Below, piece by piece: positions 54,285-62,863 of a DNA stretch of 64,000 nt. The first letter of the stretch is position 1; each line of letters begins with the position of its first letter. The stretch lies in NCBI RefSeq assembly GCF_015710975.1, contig NZ_CP049783.1, positions 2,952,001-3,016,000 on the forward strand. Reading direction: 5' to 3'. Source of the stretch: Paenibacillus polymyxa. GTDB lineage: Bacteria; Bacillota; Bacilli; Paenibacillales; Paenibacillaceae. The notes beneath the pieces are model-generated. The model made no database searches. It saw only the letters and a program-made list of their open reading frames with translations, and was not told the origin of the DNA. A program made the position numbers and the translations under genes.

Positions 54285-55142
54285 TTAGCGTGTTGTTGTG
54301 GACGTAAGGCGCAGTTTGGCTAAATCAAACGGAGGCACCAGCCCTTCCTGCGCAGCGCGACCGAGTAAGGCTTCAATGGCGGCATAACCGCTGTCGCCCA
54401 AATTGGCGGTAAAATCGTTCACGTACAGGTCGATATGCGATTGGGCGACATCGGGTGATAGCTCTTGCGCATGAGACAATACATATTCACGCGAAGCTTC
54501 GGGATGTTTCCAAGCATATTCGACAGAGGCACGTATCCAGTTGGTGATCGCATCCAGATCCAGTGTACGACGGGCAATAATAGCTCCGAGCGGGATTGGC
54601 AGCCCTGTATCTTCTTCCCACCAGTTCCCTAGGTCAACTTGCTTGCTAAGTCCATAGGACGGATATGTGAAGCGTGCTTCATGAATCACCAATCCTGCAT
54701 CTATCTCTCCGTCACGGACAGCAGGCATAATTTGGTCGAACGGCATCACGACGATCTCGCCGACACCTCCAGGCACATGCTTGGCCGCCCATAGACGGAA
54801 CAGCAGATAAGCGGTGGAACGTTCACTTGGAACAGCTACACGCTTGCCGGATAGGGCTTTCGGACCTTCGACGGTGGAACCTTCCTTAGTCAGCACGAGC
54901 GGTCCACAGCCCCGGCCCAGTGCACCACCACAAGGCAGCAGGGCGTATTCATCCAGCACCCAAGGAAGTGCAGCGTACGAAATTTTCATGATATCAAGTC
55001 CGTCTGGTGTGATCGCCAGATTGTTGGTGATGTCGATATCGGCGAATGTAATGTCCAGCGCGGGTGCGCCCGGAATCAATCCATGCACCAAGGCATGGAA
55101 GACAAAAGTGTCGTTAGGACAAGGTGAAAAAGCAATTTGCAT
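54285..55142 (-). CDS. mqnD: 1,4-dihydroxy-6-naphthoate synthase
   Basis: Futalosine-route enzyme that turns the cyclised dehypoxanthine futalosine into 1,4-dihydroxy-6-naphthoate, 285 residues. It has a periplasmic-binding-like fold with the signature FSPCPNDTFVFHA at the N-terminus and LPCGGALGRGCGPLVL. Its ATG immediately abuts the mqnB stop, so it is the second gene of a two-gene operon. The order mqnB-mqnD matches consecutive steps apart from mqnC, which is not in the window. Confidence 0.94.
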   Translation of the reverse strand: MQIAFSPCPNDTFVFHALVHGLIPGAPALDITFADIDITNNLAITPDGLDIMKISYAALPWVLDEYALLPCGGALGRGCGPLVLTKEGSTVEGPKALSGKRVAVPSERSTAYLLFRLWAAKHVPGGVGEIVVMPFDQIMPAVRDGEIDAGLVIHEARFTYPSYGLSKQVDLGNWWEEDTGLPIPLGAIIARRTLDLDAITNWIRASVEYAWKHPEASREYVLSHAQELSPDVAQSHIDLYVNDFTANLGDSGYAAIEALLGRAAQEGLVPPFDLAKLRLTSTTTR

Positions 55143-55802
55143 CTATATAACCTCCGTTAATGTAGAAAATGCGGCTTCCAGCGCTTGCAAAGCCTCTTTG
55201 ATTCGCCAGGATGCACGGTCACGTGGACCAACAGTATTGGAAATCGTGCGAATCTCCATCATCGGCAGCTCGAACCTGTTGGCCGCCACGGCTACTCCGT
55301 AACCCTCCATCGCTTCGGCAGCAGCGCCGGGAACGCGTTTGGCTAGGCGTTCCGCTGTAGCCGCTGTGCCGGTGGCCGTCGAGACGGTCAGGATCGGTCC
55401 GGCGACGGCCGTCTGGCCAGCGTCACGCAACGCCTGAACGAATCGCTGCGCGGTGGCAGCGTTCACGGCAATGCGGCTGGAGCCAAAACCCAGCTCGTCC
55501 ACGCTGCTGAAGCCCTCTGCCGTCTCTGCCCCTAAGTCGGCGGCAATAATCGCGTCAGCAACGACGACGCTCTCCAGTGCAGCGACCTTCACGAAGCCGC
55601 CCCCAATTCCGGCGCTAATGACCAGACGGTAGCCGCCAGTGGCCAGTGCCAACGCGGTTGAAGCCGCTGCGGACGGAGCGCCTACACCAGCCAGCTCGAC
55701 CACAAAGCGAGTGTCGCCTTTCAGGCCGCGCAGCACAGCCTCCCGTTCGCCTTCAACCGCGGTCATGACCAGGATGCGCCCATCTGATGTTGTATGCTCC
55801 AT
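55143..55802 (-). CDS. mqnB: Futalosine hydrolase
   Basis: Nucleosidase of the PNP/UDP family, 219 residues, releasing the purine base from (amino)futalosine. It shows VMTAVEGEREAVLRGL, a Gly-rich ISAGIGGGFV site and the AEAMEGYGVAVAA motif (Glu that binds the ribose). ATG 55802 follows AAGGGGA by 8 bases; the longer frame to 55922 has no site and would run through the promoter. The middle of the gene is much richer in GC than its surroundings (42-43 G/C in two 60-base lines). It is the first gene of the mqnB-mqnD operon. Confidence 0.93.
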   Translation of the reverse strand: MEHTTSDGRILVMTAVEGEREAVLRGLKGDTRFVVELAGVGAPSAAASTALALATGGYRLVISAGIGGGFVKVAALESVVVADAIIAADLGAETAEGFSSVDELGFGSSRIAVNAATAQRFVQALRDAGQTAVAGPILTVSTATGTAATAERLAKRVPGAAAEAMEGYGVAVAANRFELPMMEIRTISNTVGPRDRASWRIKEALQALEAAFSTLTEVI

Positions 55803-55841
55803 CGGTTGATTCCCCTTTAAATTTAGGTAATATGCTTTCTT

Positions 55842-55870
55842 ATCATACTGCTTTTCCAAACGATGTTCAA
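55842..55870 (-). promoter_or_regulatory. Promoter of mqnB-mqnD
   Basis: On the minus strand TTGAAC (55865-55870), 17 bases, TATGAT (55842-55847). Confidence 0.7.
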
Positions 55871-55882
55871 AAAAAGTCAACA

Positions 55883-55909
55883 AAAAAAGCGCTCTATGGC
55901 GCTTTTTCG
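55883..55909 (-). terminator. Terminator of the 81-residue gene
   Basis: AAAAGCGC pairs with GCGCTTTT around CTATG, with A-rich and T-rich flanks. Confidence 0.8.
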
Positions 55910-56004
55910 GAGAAAACTGCAAGATTCAACAGATATGAAAATTGGTAGATTAAACATATAACCATTCTAATCTGGAAGAACGGCGCAGACATAGCATATA
56001 ATAA

Positions 56005-56250
56005 TTATATCGGCTGATCCTTCGTGATTAGCTGAAACATGGTGATATTGCGGTCATAATGGCTTGGGGTCCCATCCTGATTGCGCACCCGAATCATCTC
56101 GCTACTGAACAATTCGATATAACCACAGCCTATCTCACAGTATACGCCCGCAGGGTCTTCTTGCCAGACCGAAACGAGGTGTTGAGACAGCGCCGCGGTA
56201 AAAAATTCGATGTTTTTTTGCAGTACGCGTGGCGTTTTCTTGGGTTCCAT
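56005..56250 (-). CDS. Hypothetical protein, 81 residues
   Basis: A soluble protein starting MEPKKTPRVLQKNIEFFTAA, with CEIGCGYIELFSSEMIRVRN, which is strand-rich. ATG 56250 follows GGGAGG by 9 bases; the frame to 56292 lacks a site. I do not recognise the family. The gap 56251-56557 on its other side holds the ppk promoter region. Confidence 0.7.
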   Translation of the reverse strand: MEPKKTPRVLQKNIEFFTAALSQHLVSVWQEDPAGVYCEIGCGYIELFSSEMIRVRNQDGTPSHYDRNITMFQLITKDQPI

Positions 56251-56453
56251 AATGTAAATCCTCCCTATATCATGCCATTTGAAAATCAGCAATTGAACGT
56301 GGCTACTAAGTGGTTATTACGCATCATAATGAACTTAATCAACTGAAAAAGGTACGGTTCGTCATTCTACTCTATGAAACAGACGTAAACACTGTACCGC
56401 TTAATGCTATTTTTGTAAAGCATCCGTTTGACCTTTTCAACATCCATTGTGTG

Positions 56454-56481
56454 TTTACACACATTTTACATTGCGTTTACA
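56454..56481 (+). promoter_or_regulatory. PhoP box (three direct repeats) before ppk
   Basis: TTTACA at 56454-56459, 56465-56470 and 56476-56481: three identical hexamers with an exact 11-base period, matching the TT(A/T/C)ACA PhoP-box array of Bacillus. Candidate -10 elements downstream are TCTAAT (56506) and TACAAT (56514). PhoP~P is expected to activate ppk in phosphate starvation. Confidence 0.75.
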
Positions 56482-56557
56482 CTTCTGTGATGCTAGTGCG
56501 TTTCATCTAATAGTACAATTAAGGGTAACTATACTGCATGAAATTGATGGAGGCCAT

Positions 56558-58666
56558 ATGTTGATAGAGAGTCAGAAGAAGGATAAAGCCGGGTCAGAAC
56601 GTTACTTTAACCGAGATTTAAGCTGGATTGAATTTAATCGTCGTGTGCTCCAGGAGGCTCAGGATGCAGATACACCGTTGCTGGAAAGAGCCAAATTCTT
56701 AGCAATTGTGTCCAGCAATTTGGATGAGTTTATGGCTGTTCGTGTTGCAGAGACGCGCGAGAAGATCAAGGCTGGTTTTATGCAAAAGGATTTTACGGGT
56801 TATACCCCCTCCGGTTTGTACAAGCGCCTGATCAAGCGTACCGTCTCGATGGTATCCGAGCAATACCGGACCTATCGTGATATTTCTCGCCTATTGACGA
56901 AAAAAGGTCTTTTGCTGCTTGAATATAATGACTTAAATACGACACAGCGCAAGTCGCTGGATGCATATTTTCATGAAATTATATTTCCGGTGCTTACACC
57001 GATGGCGGTCGATCAAAGCCGTCCTTTTCCACTGGTTCATAATAAATACGTATATTTGGCAGTTGTCTTGAAACGTCCAGGAGATACGGAGGAGGATAAG
57101 CCGCTTTTTGCCATTGTGCAGGTGCCTTCCAATATTCCGCGTGTCGTTTCGGTGCCGTTACGTTCCAATAGCAAGAAGAAATCATTTATTTTAATTGAGG
57201 AACTGATTAAGCATCATATACAAACGTTGTTTTCTGGATATATCCCCGAGGCGGTTCATGCCTTTCGGGTTACGCGTAACTCTGATTTGTCCATTAATGA
57301 AGAAGAGATTGAAGATTTGCTCGAAGAGATTGAAAAAGAACTACGTCGAAGACGGCGGGGAGCACCGGTCAGACTGGAAGTGGAAAAAGGGATTAATCCC
57401 TTTGCCCTGATGGAACTTCAACGCGAATTCAAGCTGTTCGATCATGTATTTGAGATCGACGGGCCGTTAGATCTGACGTTTTTGTCGTCTTTTGCCGATC
57501 ATTTGGAGGGGTATTCGCATCTGAAATTTCCGGCAATCAAACCATTGTATCCAGAAGAACTGCCTCCGCAAGAGGATATCTTTAACGTACTTCGCAAACG
57601 GGACGTGCTCGTGTACCATCCGTATGAATCGTTCGATGCGGTAACTGATTTTATCATTGAGGCATCAGAGGACCCGGATGTAATGGCCATTAAGATGACC
57701 CTGTACCGTGTCAATGGAGAATCGAAGCTCATTCCGGCTCTGGCACGTGCAGCCGAATCGGGCAAGCAGGTGACCGTAGTGGTCGAGCTGAAGGCACGTT
57801 TTGACGAGGAACGTAATATTGCTTGGGCGCGTACGCTTGAAAAAGCTGGCTGTCATGTAGTATACGGGTTGGTCGGCTTGAAGACGCACGCCAAAATTAT
57901 TCTAATAGTACGCCGTGAACGTAATGTGCTCAAACGATACGTGCATGTCGGAACTGGCAACTACAATGAAAGCACGGCACGTGTATATACGGATATCGGG
58001 TTATTCACAGCGGATCCGGTGCTGGGTGAGGATGCCTCTGAGCTGTTCAATGAAATTACGGGCTTCTCGGCGCTCAAGACCCCGCAAGCTTTCACCGTAG
58101 CCCCGACGGGAATGAAAAATAAGCTGTTCGACCTGATCCGCAGGGAAGCGGAGCAAGCACTTGCAGGCAAGCCAGCCCGTATTATTGCTAAAATTAATTC
58201 TTTATCCAATCAGGAAATGATTGATGAACTATATGCGGCTTCTCAAGCAGGTGTGAAGATTGATTTAATCATTCGAGGGGTCTGCTGTTTACGCCCTGGA
58301 GTGGAGGGCTTTAGCGAGAACATTCGGGTTATCAGTATTGTCGACCGTTTCCTAGAGCATTCCAGACTGTTTTACTTTGAAAATGCAGGTCATTCGGAGC
58401 TATTCTTGTCCAGCGCGGATTGGATGACTCGCAATCTGACTCGCCGGATTGAGCTGATGTGCCCAATTTATGACGACCGAATCAAAGAAATGCTAGTGGA
58501 TATTTTACGTTTATCCTTGAAGGATAATGTAAAAGCACGCCAGCTTCTGCCGAATGGCAGCTATCAATTTGTAGCCAGAAACAACGAAGAGGCTCCCATC
58601 AGGAGCCAATTCGAAGCAATGAAGGTTAAAAACTGGAAGAAGGAAGAATGGACCACGACAACGTAA
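56558..58666 (+). CDS. ppk: Polyphosphate kinase
   Basis: PPK1, making polyphosphate from ATP, 702 residues, usual length. It has RYFNRDLSWIEFNRRVL at the N-terminus, the catalytic His444 in LKTHAKIIL, and HVGTGNYNESTARVYTD. The second catalytic region is DWMTRNLTRRIELMCPIYD near the end. ATG 56558 has GATGGAGG 4-5 bases upstream; the frame extends to 56447 but has no site. Its last 41 bases overlap the tail of ppx on the other strand. Confidence 0.96.
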   Translation: MLIESQKKDKAGSERYFNRDLSWIEFNRRVLQEAQDADTPLLERAKFLAIVSSNLDEFMAVRVAETREKIKAGFMQKDFTGYTPSGLYKRLIKRTVSMVSEQYRTYRDISRLLTKKGLLLLEYNDLNTTQRKSLDAYFHEIIFPVLTPMAVDQSRPFPLVHNKYVYLAVVLKRPGDTEEDKPLFAIVQVPSNIPRVVSVPLRSNSKKKSFILIEELIKHHIQTLFSGYIPEAVHAFRVTRNSDLSINEEEIEDLLEEIEKELRRRRRGAPVRLEVEKGINPFALMELQREFKLFDHVFEIDGPLDLTFLSSFADHLEGYSHLKFPAIKPLYPEELPPQEDIFNVLRKRDVLVYHPYESFDAVTDFIIEASEDPDVMAIKMTLYRVNGESKLIPALARAAESGKQVTVVVELKARFDEERNIAWARTLEKAGCHVVYGLVGLKTHAKIILIVRRERNVLKRYVHVGTGNYNESTARVYTDIGLFTADPVLGEDASELFNEITGFSALKTPQAFTVAPTGMKNKLFDLIRREAEQALAGKPARIIAKINSLSNQEMIDELYAASQAGVKIDLIIRGVCCLRPGVEGFSENIRVISIVDRFLEHSRLFYFENAGHSELFLSSADWMTRNLTRRIELMCPIYDDRIKEMLVDILRLSLKDNVKARQLLPNGSYQFVARNNEEAPIRSQFEAMKVKNWKKEEWTTTT

Positions 58667-60161
58667 GATTCCAGGCCTTTTGAAAATCTTTTGCGACAGC
58701 CACCAGCTCCCGTTGCTCCAGAATCGGTTCACTCTTGCTTTCCAGGCGAATATGCAGCGCATCGTCTCCTGTCGTGGGATGGATGCCGGAGATGATGCCG
58801 GATTCGCTACGATCCATACCGATTGCTAGCTGGAGCAGCGAGCCGAGCCGGTGTACACGTTCTTCGTCGGAAGGCTCCAAAATATCTGCATGTGTGCGCA
58901 GCAAGCGGGGAGTCCGGTTTTTAGGGTGGTAATCAGCGATCAGCGCGGCTAGCACTGTTTCCCGGTGAGATAAGCCGCCAATGCCTGCGTGCAAGATCCA
59001 GAACACGGAATGCTGGCGGAAGTGATAGTAATTCAAGGCTGCGCCTGTTTTGTAAAGAGTTGCTGCGGTCAGTAACAAGCGTTTGTCCATAGCGATTGAA
59101 GGTCCCTCAGCTAAAGTGTCATAGAGCCGGACGGCGTACTCGTTAACCCGCTTGACATGCGCTTCGCTAACCGGGACAGCAAACGACAAGATATTGCGAA
59201 TGGACGCGATGAGCGGATTAGCCACCACAGGCTGTTCAGCGTTGACTAGCTCATGAAACAGGCCGTCTCGCAGACCCGCTCCACTGACCAAATATGCGGA
59301 GCCTTGAGCAGCTTCAAAGATCGTTTTCAATATAATGAGACCCGGTACGATAATGTCGGCTCTGTCTTTGGACAGGCCGGCTGTTTTTTTGCGTTTTTCA
59401 TAGGGGAGATGAGGCAGACTGCTATAAAAATAATCGACATCTTCTATTGTCATTTCGTAATGGTGTGTCACAGGAAGCGAGTAATCCTGCCGTTTCTGAT
59501 TGATTTTAGCCAAAGTACGGAGGGTTCCACCCAGCCCGATAAACGGCAGACCCGGATTGGAGAAGATCCAATCATGGTTTTGCAGTGAAGAACGGACAAA
59601 GCTCTCCATTTCTTCAATCTGTCCAGAAGACCATTCGCCATTCTTGACCTCACGTCCAAAGCGCCAATTCATATTGACTGCGCCAAAGGGAAATGAAACT
59701 GTATGCAGCCGTGTTCGATCCCGGAACAGCGTAATTTCGGTACTGCCGCCCCCGATGTCAATAATAATGCCGTCACTCACATTCATTGTATTCACTACGC
59801 CCAGAAAACCGGCATAGCCCTCTTGCTCCCCACTCAGGATTTCCAATGTTAAATTTGTCTCTTCCGCAATCCATTGAACAATTTCGTCCGAATTGGCCGC
59901 ATTGCGGATGGCCGCTGTTGCTGCTGCACGCATACGAACAACCCCGTGCATACGGCAAACTTCCATAAATTGGCGTAGCAATGGAGCGATGCTGCGGATT
60001 GCTTCTCGTTCCATACGGCCGTTGGCCCCAACCTTTTCGCTCAGTCGGGCAGCTTCTTTGCATTCCTGCACAATTCGATAAGCACCAGTCTCTGTCATTT
60101 CATAGATCACGAGACGTATGGAGTTTGAGCCAATGTCCATGATGCCAATTTTGCTATTCAT
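58626..60161 (-). CDS. ppx: Exopolyphosphatase (Ppx/GppA family)
   Basis: Polyphosphate-degrading enzyme, 511 residues. The sugar-kinase/actin-like fold is shown by IGIMDIGSNSIRLVIYEM, the P-loop-like SGEQEGYAGF, DIGGGSTEI and GLGGTLRTLA. The C-terminal ~190 residues form the helical HD-like domain (LLTAATLYKTGAALNYYHF). AAGGAGG precedes the ATG. It converges on ppk with a 41-base overlap of coding ends, so the two opposing activities are encoded tail to tail. Confidence 0.95.
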   Translation of the reverse strand: MNSKIGIMDIGSNSIRLVIYEMTETGAYRIVQECKEAARLSEKVGANGRMEREAIRSIAPLLRQFMEVCRMHGVVRMRAAATAAIRNAANSDEIVQWIAEETNLTLEILSGEQEGYAGFLGVVNTMNVSDGIIIDIGGGSTEITLFRDRTRLHTVSFPFGAVNMNWRFGREVKNGEWSSGQIEEMESFVRSSLQNHDWIFSNPGLPFIGLGGTLRTLAKINQKRQDYSLPVTHHYEMTIEDVDYFYSSLPHLPYEKRKKTAGLSKDRADIIVPGLIILKTIFEAAQGSAYLVSGAGLRDGLFHELVNAEQPVVANPLIASIRNILSFAVPVSEAHVKRVNEYAVRLYDTLAEGPSIAMDKRLLLTAATLYKTGAALNYYHFRQHSVFWILHAGIGGLSHRETVLAALIADYHPKNRTPRLLRTHADILEPSDEERVHRLGSLLQLAIGMDRSESGIISGIHPTTGDDALHIRLESKSEPILEQRELVAVAKDFQKAWNLTLSWSILPSSSF

Positions 60162-60380
60162 GAGTTGACCTCCTTGTTGAAAGAAACAATTTGCAGCAAA
60201 TTTAACTGCTCCGTTCTAAATGGTATTCAGATTATTGTCATTGTACCAGTGTTGTCCGGTGCATGCTACCGTTCGTCATGATCTTGTCGAAATAGACACA
60301 TGATCCTGACAATCACCCAAGAATAGCACACCTCTATTGAGTATGTATAAGTATAGCTGACGGCGAAAGGAGAGAATTAG

Positions 60381-61037
60381 ATGAGACAACTTGCAAGCAA
60401 ATGGCTAAAGACGAAGGCGCTCCTCCATCATCCACATACCGCCGTTTATATACCGGAAACCTGTCTATATAGTGAAGAACAATTGCGCATAATGCTACGG
60501 CGGCATGCTTTTGTATTTATAAAACCCGTAAAAGGAGGCGGAGGTGTCGGAGTCATGCGCGTGGCAAAGGAGGGGAACGGCTACACCTGTACGCGTATGG
60601 AACAAACATATCGGTTCAGCCATTTTAGAGCGCTTGTGGCCGGAATCAATAAGCTCCGAATCCAACGTCCGTATCTCATTCAGCAAGGTATTCAACTAGC
60701 AAGTATCCAAGGTAGACCTGTTGACTATCGAGTCAAAGTCGTAAAGGAAGGGGGAAAATGGGAGTTTCGTGCAGTGGTGGCGCGTCATGCTCGTCCCGGA
60801 CTGGTCATAACGAATCTGTGCAAAGGAGGAACTTTGCTGAAGGGAACAGAGGCACTTCGAATGATATATCCGCGACGGCTAGCTAGACGAAAGCGGCGGG
60901 AGATCGTTGAACTTACACAGCACTGTATTCCTATACTTGAAAGAAGATTTCCCGGGATCGGACAACTGGGATTTGATTACGGGCTTGATTGGAATGGACG
61001 GGTATGGATTTTAGAGGTAAACACAAGACCTCAATAA
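60381..61037 (+). CDS. YheC/YheD-type ATP-grasp protein
   Basis: A 218-residue ATP-grasp protein, shorter than B. subtilis YheC/YheD. It has the N-terminal EEQLRIMLRRHAFVFIKPVKG lobe with a Gly-rich loop (KGGGGVGVMRV), DYRVKVV, and the Mg-binding end FDYGLDWNGRVWILEVNTRP. GGCGAAAGGAGAG precedes the ATG. In Bacillus YheC/D are spore-coat-associated; here no clear spore promoter is seen. The C-terminus stops right after the metal-binding Asn, at the end of the fold. Confidence 0.85.
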   Translation: MRQLASKWLKTKALLHHPHTAVYIPETCLYSEEQLRIMLRRHAFVFIKPVKGGGGVGVMRVAKEGNGYTCTRMEQTYRFSHFRALVAGINKLRIQRPYLIQQGIQLASIQGRPVDYRVKVVKEGGKWEFRAVVARHARPGLVITNLCKGGTLLKGTEALRMIYPRRLARRKRREIVELTQHCIPILERRFPGIGQLGFDYGLDWNGRVWILEVNTRPQ

Positions 61038-61148
61038 ATTCAGGTTTTCTTCAAAAAGTTTCCATTATAATCTATTAACAAGATGCTAAATATAATATAT
61101 TTGTATAAACATAAAAAAATTTTTTTTTGCGTTTAATCGCCAAAATTC

Positions 61149-61248
61149 TGTGTATAAATATTGTCCACATTATCCCCTGTCACATATAAGGGTTAACGAC
61201 ACTTACCAACAATTTATACACAGGATTTCCACAATTGACTGTGGATAA
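61149..61248. promoter_or_regulatory. DnaA-box cluster upstream of sda
   Basis: Three perfect TTATNCACA boxes: 61149-61157 (TTATACACA, minus), 61214-61222 (TTATACACA, plus) and 61240-61248 (TTATCCACA, minus). A one-mismatch box is TTGTCCACA at 61161-61169 and a weaker one is at 61225-61233. DnaA-ATP activates sda in B. subtilis through such boxes. Confidence 0.85.
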
Positions 61249-61256
61249 TAGAACGC

Positions 61257-61285
61257 TTGTTCCGTTTTTGGTATTTTGATAGAAT
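61257..61285 (+). promoter_or_regulatory. Promoter of sda
   Basis: TTGTTC (61257-61262), 17 bases, TAGAAT (61280-61285), directly downstream of the DnaA boxes. Confidence 0.65.
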
Positions 61286-61319
61286 AGATTTTGAAATAAA
61301 AGGAAAGGTTGTGTCGAGG

Positions 61320-61463
61320 ATGGCTATGCTGACGGATGAAATGCTTTTGGATTCCTATCAGATGGCAATCGAGCTTAAACTTGAATGTGACTTCATTGCA
61401 CTGTTGCTGGCTGAAATTCACAAAAGAAATCTAGAGATGAATACAGCCGTAGTCCTTCATTAG
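61320..61463 (+). CDS. sda: Sda-like sporulation checkpoint protein
   Basis: A 47-residue helical hairpin protein. MLTDEMLLDSYQMAIELKLE and DFIALLLAEIHKRNLE match the B. subtilis Sda pattern LSDELLIESY...DFIELIENEI. Sda binds the KinA/KinB dimerisation domain and blocks phosphorelay entry during replication. ATG 61320 follows GGAAAGG by about 10 bases; ATG 61326 is an alternative. The DnaA boxes upstream support the assignment. Confidence 0.87.
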   Translation: MAMLTDEMLLDSYQMAIELKLECDFIALLLAEIHKRNLEMNTAVVLH

Positions 61464-61552
61464 ACCGGACAAGCTCTCGTACTGCGACTGTAAAGTCATT
61501 CAGGGTTCGGATGACTTTACGGACAATCACTGCAACGAATAGGCACACCGTG

Positions 61553-61607
61553 AAAAAGGGTATTTCACTCCAAAGGTTCAAATCTGGAGTAAAATACCCT
61601 TTTTTGT
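61553..61607. terminator. Bidirectional terminator between sda and yumC
   Basis: AAAGGGTATTTCACTCCA pairs with TGGAGTAAAATACCCTTT (one bulge), with T6 after and A-rich sequence before. Confidence 0.88.
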
Positions 61608-61622
61608 CATAGTCTAAATTAA

Positions 61623-62627
61623 CTACAATTTCATGTTACTGCTGTGTCCGGGAGACAACTTGGCGTCTGGATCTACATAGACCTTGGCGTTGTTGACTGC
61701 TGTAGGAGCTTCACCAAAACCAACCGCGATCAGCTTGAGCTTGCCTGGATAGGTAGTGATGTCTCCTGCAGCGAAAATGCCAGGAATATTCGTCTCCTGA
61801 CGAGAATCGACCACGATGGAGTTACTTTCGATTTCAATTCCCCATTCAGCAATTGGGCCAAGTGTGGATACAAATCCAAAGTTAACGATGACATCGTCCA
61901 CTTCGATTTCCTGAGTTTCTTTGGTTTTTACATGAGCAAGAGTGACCTTTGTAATCGTATCTTCCCCATGCAATTCTGCAATTTCCGTTGGTGTAATCAC
62001 GTTTACTTTGGAAGCGAGGAGGTTCTCGACACTGTGTTCATGCGCGCGGAATTTGTCACGGCGATGAATCAATGTAACCTGTTCTGCAATCGGTTCCAGC
62101 ATAAGGGCCCAGTCTACAGCAGAGTCACCGCCGCCACTGATTAGCACCTTACGACCTGCAAATTTGCTCAGGTCGCTGACAAAGTAATGCAGGTTCGTTT
62201 TTTCAAAACGATCGGCACCTGGAAGCTCCAGTCTGCGCGGCTCGAAAGCACCCACGCCAGCGGTAATAATAACCGCTTTACCATGATACTCGCCACCTTT
62301 GTCTGTTTTGACGATGAAGTGGCGTTCTTCTTTCTTCTCTAACGATACGACTTTCTCTTCTAGCTGCACCTCTGGATTAAAATGGTTCATTTGTTGAACC
62401 AAATTGTTGACCAGTTCCTGTGCAGTCACTTTAGGAAAGCCAGCAACGTCATAAATATATTTTTCAGGATAAAGGGCTGCAAGCTGGCCGCCCAGTTGGG
62501 GCATACTTTCAATTAAGGTGACGGATGCCTGACGCATTCCTCCGTAAAAAGCGGCGAAAATACCGGCTGGACCGCCTCCAATTATGATCAGATCGCGGAT
62601 CTCCGCACCTGTGGATTGAGCTGTCAC
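61623..62627 (-). CDS. yumC: Ferredoxin/flavodoxin-NADP reductase (YumC type)
   Basis: Thioredoxin-reductase-like ferredoxin-NADP+ oxidoreductase, 334 residues (B. subtilis YumC 332). FAD-binding [17 protein letters not shown]-binding [12 protein letters not shown] and [13 protein letters not shown] are present; the redox Cys pair of true thioredoxin reductase is absent, as in the FNR class. The start is GTG 8 bases after GGAGGTG; the longer frame to 62717 runs through that site. It is divergent from the NDH-2 gene at 62864, as yumC and yumB are neighbours in B. subtilis. Confidence 0.93.
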   Translation of the reverse strand: MTAQSTGAEIRDLIIIGGGPAGIFAAFYGGMRQASVTLIESMPQLGGQLAALYPEKYIYDVAGFPKVTAQELVNNLVQQMNHFNPEVQLEEKVVSLEKKEERHFIVKTDKGGEYHGKAVIITAGVGAFEPRRLELPGADRFEKTNLHYFVSDLSKFAGRKVLISGGGDSAVDWALMLEPIAEQVTLIHRRDKFRAHEHSVENLLASKVNVITPTEIAELHGEDTITKVTLAHVKTKETQEIEVDDVIVNFGFVSTLGPIAEWGIEIESNSIVVDSRQETNIPGIFAAGDITTYPGKLKLIAVGFGEAPTAVNNAKVYVDPDAKLSPGHSSNMKL

Positions 62628-62863
62628 TCTAAAAACACCTCCGAAAGGGATAGTATGAATTGTATATATTGAATCAGCCGCATAGAGGTTCAGATAGCCG
62701 CCGAACGTATGATTCACTGCTTATCATTATAAACTGCTGGGTTCTTCTTGCAAAGTTAAAGCGATTAATATTTGATGAAGACTTTCCGGTGAGTATAAGT
62801 TAACCGTGTTAAGAGAAAAGCTGTGAATATTGAATGATTATGTATATCGGAAGGGGTAGAAGC

